Part shown: positions 1-5,891 of the stretch, one piece after another
Layout of the letters: each line of letters begins with the position of its first letter
Numbering within the stretch: the stretch's first letter is position 1
From: a bacterium
Lineage (GTDB): Bacteria; SZUA-79; Acidulodesulfobacterales; Acidulodesulfobacteraceae
DNA: 6,198 nucleotides
Direction of reading: 5' to 3'
NCBI GenBank assembly: GCA_021813595.1
Contig: JAKAKF010000261.1
Coordinates: forward strand, 1-6,198
The notes under the pieces: generated by a model
What the model was told of the DNA's origin: nothing
The model's input: the letters and a program-made list of their open reading frames with translations, nothing else
Databases searched by the model: none
Translations under genes and position numbers: made by a program

Positions 1-1
1 C

Positions 2-853
2 TCTTCATGGGTCGTGTTTACGATAGTATGGCTTACGATTGTTTATGCTCCGGTAGCACAGGCCGTATGGGGATTAGGAGGATTATTCCAGAAGATGGGG
101 GCATTGGACTTTGCGGGCGGAACAGTCGTCCATATCGATGCAGGCGTCGCGGGTCTTGCCGGCGCTCTTGTTCTGGGGAAAAGGAAAGGGTATATGAAGG
201 AAAATATCGTTCAGCCGAGCCAGCTTGGTTACACGATTTTGGGCGGAGCGCTTTTATGGTTCGGGTGGTTCGGGTTTAACGCCGGAAGCGCCTTAGAGGC
301 AAATCCTCTCGCCACGTCCGCATTTTTGGTAACGAATACCGCTACGGCGGCGGCGGCAATCGGCTGGATGATAGCCGAGTGGATAAGAAGCGGAAAACCG
401 ACGACTCTCGGCATGGTCTCCGGCGCAGTCGCAGGGCTCGTCGCTATAACTCCCGCATCGGGTTTCGTTAACCCGATAGGTTCGCTGATAATAGGTTTCG
501 TTGCGGGTATTCTCTGCTATTCCATGGTTGTTTTCGTTAAGCCTAAATTGGGCGCCGACGATGCGCTCGATGTTTTCAGCGTTCACGGCGTGGGCGGAAT
601 ATGGGGCGCTTTAGCGACCGGCTTGTTTGCCGACCCCCTGATTAATTCTGCCGGAAGGGGCTTATTTTACGGCAACCCCGGACAGATGTGGATTCAGTTT
701 TTGACGATAATTACCGTGGCGGCATATTCATTCATTATGAGCTATATAATCTTCAAGGTAATCGATAAAGTTATGGGTCTAAGAGTAGATAAAGAAGCGG
801 AGTCGATAGGTCTCGATATAACGCAGCACGAAGAATCGGGATATAATTTATAA
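2..853 (+). CDS. amt: Ammonium transporter, Amt/Mep/Rh family (5' end outside window)
   Basis: This is the C-terminal 283 residues of an inner-membrane channel that conducts ammonium/ammonia, normally as a trimer; family members are usually about 400-450 residues, so roughly a third is missing at the window edge. The frame is open from base 2. The GTG at 14 is internal, because the residues before it continue a membrane segment. Visible family marks are YAPVAQAVWG, LDFAGGTVVHI with the first pore histidine (codon 131-133), LWFGWFGFNAGSAL, and DVFSVHGVGGIWGAL with the second pore histidine (codon 584-586); the two form the family's twin-His pair. The tail reads GLRVDKEAESIGLDITQHEE and ends in SGYNL, matching the conserved cytoplasmic tail through which PII (GlnK) proteins gate Amt. 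No PII gene follows; one could lie upstream. The gene is visibly richer in GC than its neighbours. Family assignment is secure; substrate direction and regulation are inferred from the family. Confidence 0.96.
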   Translation, partial: SSWVVFTIVWLTIVYAPVAQAVWGLGGLFQKMGALDFAGGTVVHIDAGVAGLAGALVLGKRKGYMKENIVQPSQLGYTILGGALLWFGWFGFNAGSALEANPLATSAFLVTNTATAAAAIGWMIAEWIRSGKPTTLGMVSGAVAGLVAITPASGFVNPIGSLIIGFVAGILCYSMVVFVKPKLGADDALDVFSVHGVGGIWGALATGLFADPLINSAGRGLFYGNPGQMWIQFLTIITVAAYSFIMSYIIFKVIDKVMGLRVDKEAESIGLDITQHEESGYNL

Positions 854-856
854 AAG

Positions 857-899
857 GTAAACAACGGGGGCGGATTTAAAATCCGTCCCCGTTGTTTAC
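857..899 (+). terminator. Strong hairpin after amt, probable terminator
   Basis: Two 21-base arms (857-877 and 879-899) pair over their whole length with a single G-T wobble. The G/C-rich core (five G, then CGG, facing CCG and CCCC) is followed by GTTGTTTAC, and the mirror A-rich AAACAAC precedes it. Read as a terminator, the GC core is the stem and GTTGTTT is an imperfect U-tract. It starts 4 bases after the amt stop codon. It lacks a clean run of T, so an mRNA-stabilising or bidirectional role is also possible. Confidence 0.7.
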
Positions 900-944
900 G
901 ACCTCTTCCGCTTACATTTGCAGGTTTTGAAAATAAACCAAGAA

Positions 945-983
945 TTTTTCCAATATTTTTCCAATATTTCCGTAATCCGTAAT
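945..983. repeat. Two adjacent short tandem repeats
   Basis: An 11-base unit, TTTTTCCAATA, occurs twice head to tail (945-955 and 956-966). Three bases later a 7-base unit, CCGTAAT, occurs twice (970-976 and 977-983). The pair lies between the amt terminator and the promoter of the first VWA gene, ending 22 bases upstream of its -35 box. It could be replication-slippage debris or a repeated regulator site; no known operator was recognised. Confidence 0.6.
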
Positions 984-1005
984 CCATCAAGCCGCCGCTT
1001 TTTAT

Positions 1006-1034
1006 TTGAAAAATTTAGCAGTGTGATATATAAT
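1006..1034 (+). promoter_or_regulatory. Sigma-70-type promoter for the first VWA gene
   Basis: The -35 box TTGAAA (1006-1011, 5 of 6 consensus bases) and the -10 box TATAAT (1029-1034, 6 of 6) are separated by 17 bases, the optimal spacing. Transcription should begin near 1041, giving a leader of about 34 bases before the ATG at 1075. That leader has no recognisable Shine-Dalgarno sequence. Confidence 0.72.
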
Positions 1035-1074
1035 TATTGCTAAACAAAAAGCCAGAAAAACGTTTCATAAAAAT

Positions 1075-2463
1075 ATGCTTGATGTCAAAATAAAATTACA
1101 TAGGCATTATCTGCTTGCCGATGCACCCAATCAAAAACTATTTGTACTTTTAGAAATTAGTTCCGATAAAAAATGTATAGATTCGGAAAGGCAGGAGTTT
1201 TCCGCAGTTTTTGCCGTTGATACTTCCGGTTCCATGAGAGAACCTGCCGTAAAACCAGAAGATATTACTGTTGCAAATACCGCCGCAGGCAATTTTAAAA
1301 GAGGCGGTAAAGCCGCTTACGGCAAGACAAAAATGGATATTTTAAAGGATGCCCTTATAGATTTATACGGCTCTCCCATTCTTAAAAGGGGCGATAGATT
1401 AAGCCTTGTTAAGTTTGACGATACTGCTCGAGTTTTATTGCCTTTTACTGACGCAACAGATAAAAAAGCATTGACGGAAGCCGTAAACAGCCTCGAAAAA
1501 TATAGCGGAGGAACAAATATGGGTGCGGGTATGAAGACGGCTTTGGAACTTTTAGGCAACGAAAAGGGCAATACGAGAATGTTTCTTTTTACCGACGGAA
1601 ATACTATAGATGAAGACTTGGCGCTTGAAATGTCCGAAGAATTTGCCAGAAATAAAATTCCTATTACGGCTATAGGAATAGGAAATGATTGGAATACCGA
1701 TTTTATCGCTTTATTGGTCGGCCGCACCCATGGAAAGATTTTTCACGCTCTTGCCGATGCCGAAAACGGAGGTTATCCGTCAGATGTAAATACCGGTGAA
1801 TTAAAAAGCATTCTTATGTCGGAATTAAAACATTCAGTTAACGAAACGGTTACAAATATAGTTTTAAATATAAGTCCCGCCAGAGAAGTAAAAATAGACC
1901 GTATATCAAGAGTTTATCCGGTTCAGTCGGAAGTGGATTTATCGCTGAAGCCGTTTTTTCTCGGCAATGCAGAGGCTGGCGATATCACTGTATTTCTGAT
2001 AGAAATGACCGTTCCCGAACATAAGCCCGGAAAAATGCGTTTATCCCAAGTAAGCCTAACTCATGACGTTTGCGGGGCATCATATAGAGGGGAAACCCCG
2101 ATTATTGAAGTAACAGTGGAATTTGGCAATAATGAAGGTTCTGTTTCTAGCACAAATAAAGAAGTTATGCATTATATGCAGCAAAGAAACATAGACTCTA
2201 TGATAGACAAGGCTGTGGGCGAGGTCAGAAATAACGCGAACAAAGCCGTAGAAATTCTTAAAGCTGCCATGAGAACCGCCGTCATATTAAACAATGCTTC
2301 TATGACAAGAGTTTTGGATAAAGCCGTTAAGGAGCTGCAGGATGGCAAAACTATTAACGAGGGTACTTTAAAGGCGTTAAAGGTTGGCGCTAAAACTCAT
2401 ACCGTAAGGTTTGGCAAAGATATATTTACCGATGAAGAAATAAAAAAGATTACCGGCGCATAG
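1075..2463 (+). CDS. Cytosolic VWA-domain protein with intact MIDAS (copy 1)
   Basis: The 462-residue product has no signal peptide or membrane segment and should be cytosolic. A VWA domain spans roughly residues 43-232. Its MIDAS metal site is complete: DTSGS (49-53), the threonine in GGTNMGAG (T147) and the aspartate in LFTDGN (D174). Such sites bind Mg2+ or Mn2+ and mediate protein-protein contacts. An approximately 30-residue insert (55-84) separates DTSGSM from the next helix. Residues 1-42 and about 255-350 look beta-rich and may form a sandwich around the VWA core; residues about 362-422 look helical. Comparable architectures occur in bacterial proteins encoded near FHA, kinase or phosphatase genes, but no such partner is in this window. 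A paralogue begins at 5892. The frame is open upstream, but ATG 1075 is the only sensible start: it matches the paralogue's N-terminus and follows the promoter. There is no Shine-Dalgarno sequence. The partner and exact role are unknown. Confidence 0.9.
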   Translation: MLDVKIKLHRHYLLADAPNQKLFVLLEISSDKKCIDSERQEFSAVFAVDTSGSMREPAVKPEDITVANTAAGNFKRGGKAAYGKTKMDILKDALIDLYGSPILKRGDRLSLVKFDDTARVLLPFTDATDKKALTEAVNSLEKYSGGTNMGAGMKTALELLGNEKGNTRMFLFTDGNTIDEDLALEMSEEFARNKIPITAIGIGNDWNTDFIALLVGRTHGKIFHALADAENGGYPSDVNTGELKSILMSELKHSVNETVTNIVLNISPAREVKIDRISRVYPVQSEVDLSLKPFFLGNAEAGDITVFLIEMTVPEHKPGKMRLSQVSLTHDVCGASYRGETPIIEVTVEFGNNEGSVSSTNKEVMHYMQQRNIDSMIDKAVGEVRNNANKAVEILKAAMRTAVILNNASMTRVLDKAVKELQDGKTINEGTLKALKVGAKTHTVRFGKDIFTDEEIKKITGA

Positions 2464-2470
2464 AATAATT

Positions 2471-3661
2471 TTAAGCGTCCGGATGACCATTTCCGTCTAT
2501 ATTTTTTTTTACTTCGATTATTTCGTCAAGACCTTTAAAAAAAGCATTAAAGCAATCAGGGTCAAAAGCTTCTTTAGGCTTCATTTCGTCTCTTATAATC
2601 TTAATAGTTTCATCTATAGTGAAAGCCGGTTTGTATATCCTTTTGTTAACGAGAGCGTCAAAAACATCGGCTATTTTAGTTATTCTTCCTTCAAGAGGAA
2701 TCTCTTCGCCTTTTAAGCCCTTGGGATAGCCTGTTCCGTTAAAATTTTCATGGTGGGATAGGGCTATTATGGCGCCCTGCTTTAATGTTTGAGATTCAGA
2801 ATTCTTTAATATATTATGTCCTATTTCGCAGTGCGACTTCATAATTTCAAATTCTTCCTTTGTAAACCTTCCGGGTTTTAGAAGAATTTTATCAGGAATA
2901 CCTACTTTTCCTATATCGTGCATCGGAGCGGCATGAAGCAACTGTTCTTGATAAATCTTATCCATGCCGAGCTCCGAGGCTATAATCTTTGCAAAATTAG
3001 ACACTCTTAGAATATGCCTGCCCGTATCTTCGTCCCTGTATTCGGCAATAGTTACGAGTTGGCTAAAAGAAGCTTGTTCTATTTTATAGAAATCGTCTAT
3101 CGATTTTTTGTAATACGATTCTATTGCAAATGTAGTGTCTATAGTCAATTTTTTCTGAATGGAATTTACTGTTTTTAGCGTATCGACCAAACTAAGCCCG
3201 TTCTTTTGGCAGCATTTTAATATGAACGACGAAACAAGGTTGTTGTAATAACTGTATATGGCTATGTATATAGATGGGGAGATGCCGAAGATATTGTGTG
3301 CCAACCCTACAGCTATCCTGTTTTTATAATAATTTTCATCATAGTTAAGTTCAAAAAGCGACTTTAGGTAGTCTGCATTGGTCAGTTTCAATTGCTCAAG
3401 AAGTTTCGTATCGGCGTTTAATTTTCCCCTGAGACCTTCGATACCTGCAAGACGTAAATAAAAAGCATCTGATATTTCGTTTGCGGAATTTTCCATACAC
3501 GGCTTTATTTTAGCAAGATTGTCGATGTCATCGCGGCTGAAATTAATGATATTATTGAGAAGTTCTATATGGCTTTCTAAGAGAAGGTTATTAAGAATAC
3601 TTATTCCGTTAGCCGATAAACCGCAATCTTTTAAAATTTCTCTAAATTTTATATCGTCCAT
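2471..3661 (-). CDS. Globin-coupled HD-GYP protein, probable haem-sensing c-di-GMP phosphodiesterase
   Basis: A soluble protein of 396 residues from ATG 3661; a TTG at 3673 would add four residues. Neither start has a clear ribosome binding site, and ATG is preferred as the commoner codon. Residues about 25-180 match the protoglobin fold of globin-coupled sensors: an FYLRL helix, then RIAVGLAHNIFGISPSIYI, in which H122 is the expected proximal haem ligand. A helical linker (about 180-205) leads to a full HD-GYP domain (about 206-370). Its metal and catalytic positions fit family spacing exactly: D212, H216, H248-D249, K252, H277, H303-H304 and D332, plus GTGYP with GYP at 311-313. HD-GYP enzymes hydrolyse c-di-GMP to pGpG or GMP. 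D212 stands where trinuclear enzymes have Glu. The gene lies 54 bases downstream of the ATPase gene on the same strand with no terminator between, so co-transcription is likely. Gas sensing and phosphodiesterase activity are inferred from domains. Confidence 0.93.
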   Translation of the reverse strand: MDDIKFREILKDCGLSANGISILNNLLLESHIELLNNIINFSRDDIDNLAKIKPCMENSANEISDAFYLRLAGIEGLRGKLNADTKLLEQLKLTNADYLKSLFELNYDENYYKNRIAVGLAHNIFGISPSIYIAIYSYYNNLVSSFILKCCQKNGLSLVDTLKTVNSIQKKLTIDTTFAIESYYKKSIDDFYKIEQASFSQLVTIAEYRDEDTGRHILRVSNFAKIIASELGMDKIYQEQLLHAAPMHDIGKVGIPDKILLKPGRFTKEEFEIMKSHCEIGHNILKNSESQTLKQGAIIALSHHENFNGTGYPKGLKGEEIPLEGRITKIADVFDALVNKRIYKPAFTIDETIKIIRDEMKPKEAFDPDCFNAFFKGLDEIIEVKKNIDGNGHPDA

Positions 3662-3715
3662 ATAAACCGGCAATATTAATGTTATTTTATATTGATTTAC
3701 TTTTTTGTTTTTATT

Positions 3716-5497
3716 TTAGCGATTTATTTTTGTATTTAAATAAGGTAGAATTTCTTCAAATGAAGTAACGCCTTCTAAAAACTTTTCTTTTGCGGAATCC
3801 GCCAAAGTTTTCATGCCGTTTTTTACGGCAATTTTTTCTATTTCCGATTCGGCGGGGTTACTGTTTATAAGTCCCCTGATTTCATCAGTTACATCCAGCA
3901 TTTCGTATATAGGAACTCTTCCTTTATAGCCGGTTTTGTTGCAGGCGGGGCATCCCTTGGCTTTATAAAGTTTAATATAATTATTTCCGTTGCCGGCAAC
4001 GGAAATCCCAAGATTATTGAAGGCTTCGGGCGGCAGTTCCTCCTTGCATTCCATACATAATTTTCTGATAAGCCTTTGCGCTATTATCAGGTTAAGGCTC
4101 GAGGCGACGAGAAAAGGTTCGGCTTTCATATTTATGAGTCTGGTAACGGTGGAAGAAGCGTTATTGGTATGGATGGTCGAAAGCACAAGGTGTCCCGTAA
4201 GCGCCGCCTGAATAGCTATAGAAGCGGTTTCGGTATCCCTTATTTCTCCGACCATAATTATATCCGGGTCCTGCCTTAAAAACGACCTGAGGGTTTCCGC
4301 AAAATTAAAATACACGTTTGTTTTTTCGTTTTTAAGTTTTTCGTTTACCTGAACCTGATTAATCCCGGGAAAATCGTATTCGATAGGGTCTTCCGCGGTA
4401 GATATATTTAAAGACACGTTATTTAATTCATTTAATATGCAATAAAGCGTTGTTGTTTTTCCGGCTCCGGTAGGTCCCGTGACGAGTATCATTCCGAAAG
4501 GCTTATGTATTGCCGATTTTAAAATATTTAAATGCGACTGGGAAAAGCCTATTTTATTTATGTCAAAAATAAGCGAGGATTTATTTAATATCCTCATTAC
4601 GATTTTTTCGCCGAACAGCGTAGGAATACAGGATACTCTTATGTCTATTTCGTGCCCTCCCATCGATACCGTGATTCTGCCGTCCTGAGGAAACCTCTGT
4701 TCGGTTATATCCATATTTGACATGTTTTTTATGCGCGATATTATATTTAACTTTGCAGTCGGAAGCGTGTTGGAATACTCAATGAGCCTTCCGTCTATCC
4801 TGAATCTTGTTCTCGAAAATTTTCTGTAAAATTCGATATGTATATCGCTTGCGCCGCGCTCGACCGCATCGTTTATGACTTTATTTATATATTTTTCCAC
4901 GGCGCTCGCGCTGTTTTTATCCTTGGTTATATCGCTTATTTCATCAGTTTCGGCGGCCGCGCGTCCGGCGTTATCGTCGTTTTTAAATTGTTCGAGAAAA
5001 AATGAAGCATTGTAATATTTGGACATAGCGTTTAATATCTGCGAATAAGGAGCGACGGAATATACCGCCGGAATGCCGGTAAAAAAAGAAATATCGTCTA
5101 TTATTTCATTTCTTGTCGGGTCGGCGGAGGCTATGCATAGAATGTCTTTTTCTATTTTATAAGGTATGGCGCGGAACTTTATGGCTTTTTCAGGAGGAAT
5201 CATATTTATTATATTTTTGGGAATATCCAGGGCGCCTATATCGACCGAATCTATTTTGAAATATCCGGATAAAAATACCGATAGTTCGGTTTCTTTTATT
5301 TTTCCTTCGTCTATAAGGATTTTTAAAAAAGGTTTCGCCGGCAAATCTTCTTTCGCCGTTGCATTTTCTAAATCGGCTCTGGTTATAAAAGAATTAGATA
5401 CGAGAATTTCGCCGAGTTTAGAATCTTCCGTCCTTTTTTTAGCAGGATTAGCAGGATAAGTTAAGTTGCCGCCTGTTTTATTTGCCTGAGGAATCAT
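3716..5497 (-). CDS. GspE/PilB-family secretion or pilus assembly ATPase with MshEN-like N-domain
   Basis: This 593-residue cytoplasmic hexameric ATPase type powers type IV pilus extension or type II secretion; the length fits the family. Residues about 27-160 form a GspE N-terminal (MshEN-like) domain, followed by a polar linker (about 170-198). The N2/ATPase core follows, with ASDIHIE (216-222) and RFRIDGR. Visible motifs are Walker A GPTGAGKT (341-348), Asp box TAEDPIEY (367-374), Walker B DPDIIMVGEIRD (410-421), and His box LTGHLVLSTIHTNNA with H436 and H443. A four-cysteine zinc site (C481, C484, C516, C519) is typical of GspE/PilB assembly ATPases and absent from PilT retraction ATPases. 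No other pilus or secretion gene is visible, so gspE, pilB and mshE cannot be told apart. The start is ATG 5497, about 28 bases below the predicted transcription start; there is no clear Shine-Dalgarno sequence. It is the first gene of a likely operon with the HD-GYP gene. Confidence 0.95.
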   Translation of the reverse strand: MIPQANKTGGNLTYPANPAKKRTEDSKLGEILVSNSFITRADLENATAKEDLPAKPFLKILIDEGKIKETELSVFLSGYFKIDSVDIGALDIPKNIINMIPPEKAIKFRAIPYKIEKDILCIASADPTRNEIIDDISFFTGIPAVYSVAPYSQILNAMSKYYNASFFLEQFKNDDNAGRAAAETDEISDITKDKNSASAVEKYINKVINDAVERGASDIHIEFYRKFSRTRFRIDGRLIEYSNTLPTAKLNIISRIKNMSNMDITEQRFPQDGRITVSMGGHEIDIRVSCIPTLFGEKIVMRILNKSSLIFDINKIGFSQSHLNILKSAIHKPFGMILVTGPTGAGKTTTLYCILNELNNVSLNISTAEDPIEYDFPGINQVQVNEKLKNEKTNVYFNFAETLRSFLRQDPDIIMVGEIRDTETASIAIQAALTGHLVLSTIHTNNASSTVTRLINMKAEPFLVASSLNLIIAQRLIRKLCMECKEELPPEAFNNLGISVAGNGNNYIKLYKAKGCPACNKTGYKGRVPIYEMLDVTDEIRGLINSNPAESEIEKIAVKNGMKTLADSAKEKFLEGVTSFEEILPYLNTKINR

Positions 5498-5531
5498 ATG
5501 ATTTTTATCATTAAAATTATTTTATTAAAAA

Positions 5532-5560
5532 ATTATATCATTTAAAAACATTACTGACAA
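5532..5560 (-). promoter_or_regulatory. Sigma-70-type promoter for the ATPase/HD-GYP operon
   Basis: On the minus strand, TTGTCA (5560-5555, 5 of 6 consensus bases) and TATAAT (5537-5532, 6 of 6) are 17 bases apart, and a TG one base before TATAAT makes an extended -10. Transcription should start near 5525. The leader contains an inverted repeat, ATGAT-4-ATCAT (5498-5511), directly before the start codon. The -35 box lies 11 bases from the edge of the inverted-repeat element. Confidence 0.72.
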
Positions 5561-5571
5561 TAATTTTAGTA

Positions 5572-5739
5572 TTCCCAAATCCCGATTTAGAAATTTATTT
5601 TCTGGATTCCCGCCTACGCGGGAATGACTTTGAGAGGATTTATCGTTTCACTCTTTGGGTGTCATTCCTGCGAAAGCAGGAATCCAGAATTTAACTATAA
5701 CTGAAATACTTAAAACAGTTTCTAAATCGGAATTTGGGG
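5572..5739. repeat. Nested inverted-repeat element (MITE-like or paired REP-like unit)
   Basis: Outer arms 5574-5593 and 5719-5738 are inverted copies with one mismatch in 20 bases. Inner arms 5601-5628 and 5661-5688 are inverted copies matching at 24 of 28. Each inner arm also folds alone: ATTCCCGC-CTAC-GCGGGAAT on the left and ATTCCTGC-GAAA-GCAGGAAT on the right, 8-bp stems with 4-base loops. The core GTCATTCC...GGAATCCAG resembles a dispersed repeat common in many bacterial genomes. A TA dinucleotide abuts each end (5570-5571 and 5740-5741). There is no open reading frame inside; any mobility would depend on an enzyme encoded elsewhere. It sits between two divergent promoters. Confidence 0.82.
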
Positions 5740-5745
5740 TATTGA

Positions 5746-5757
5746 GTTAAATTTAAC
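5746..5757. promoter_or_regulatory. 12-bp perfect palindrome, candidate operator
   Basis: GTTAAATTTAAC is its own reverse complement. It lies 27 bases upstream of the -35 box of the second VWA gene and just outside the inverted-repeat element. The position suits a dimeric regulator, but AT-rich palindromes also arise by chance and no known operator was recognised. Confidence 0.3.
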
Positions 5758-5784
5758 GGTTTGAAATAATTAAAATAATTAAGA

Positions 5785-5812
5785 TTGACATAAATTCTTT
5801 AAATTATATAAT
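5785..5812 (+). promoter_or_regulatory. Consensus sigma-70-type promoter for the second VWA gene
   Basis: TTGACA (5785-5790, 6 of 6) and TATAAT (5807-5812, 6 of 6) are separated by 16 bases. The upstream stretch 5765-5782 is rich in A and T and could act as an UP element. Transcription would start near 5819, leaving a leader of about 70 bases made mostly of A and T. Confidence 0.72.
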
Positions 5813-5870
5813 AATATATAATAATAAATACCTTAAATAATATAATATAATATAATTTATATTTTTATAT
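5805..5870. repeat. Low-complexity AT tract with TATAA repeats
   Basis: Nearly every base is A or T. A 5-base unit, TATAA, is repeated three times at 5841-5855, giving overlapping TATAAT hexamers at 5841, 5846 and 5851. The tract covers the -10 region and most of the leader of the second VWA gene. No matching -35 box was seen for the downstream hexamers. Confidence 0.6.
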
Positions 5871-5878
5871 CGATAATC

Positions 5879-5887
5879 AGGGAGAGG
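5879..5887 (+). promoter_or_regulatory. Strong ribosome binding site of the second VWA gene
   Basis: AGGGAGAGG lies 4 bases upstream of ATG 5892, with its GGAG core 7 bases away. It is the only clear Shine-Dalgarno sequence before any of the three gene starts in the window and fixes this start codon. Confidence 0.8.
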
Positions 5888-5891
5888 CGTT

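Noticed and set aside
7..279. 90-codon plus-strand frame overlapping amt
   Set aside because: It is out of frame with amt, rich in Arg, Gly and Cys as shadow frames are, and matches no family.
293..586. 97-codon minus-strand frame inside amt
   Set aside because: Antisense shadow of a conserved transporter; the composition is unlike a real protein.
1317..1727. 136-codon open frame on the minus strand inside the first VWA gene
   Set aside because: It lies wholly within a well-supported VWA gene in antisense, shows no domain, and has no promoter or ribosome binding site.
2480..2510. Possible plus-strand terminator for the first VWA gene (short stem then nine T)
   Set aside because: The stem is only 4 bp (CGGA with TCCG) around an 8-base loop, and the T run is the complement of lysine codons. 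It is too weak to call.
3662..3673. TTG at 3673 as the start of the HD-GYP gene
   Set aside because: Possible but less likely: it adds only four residues, TTG is a rarer start than the ATG at 3661, and neither has a Shine-Dalgarno sequence.
5166..5459. 97-codon plus-strand frame opposite the ATPase N-domain
   Set aside because: Antisense shadow with no recognisable motif; the minus-strand ATPase explains the region.
5601..5688. CRISPR-like or intrinsic terminator reading of the paired GTCATTCC units
   Set aside because: There are only two units, in inverted orientation, with no spacers and no T run after either hairpin; an inverted-repeat element fits better.
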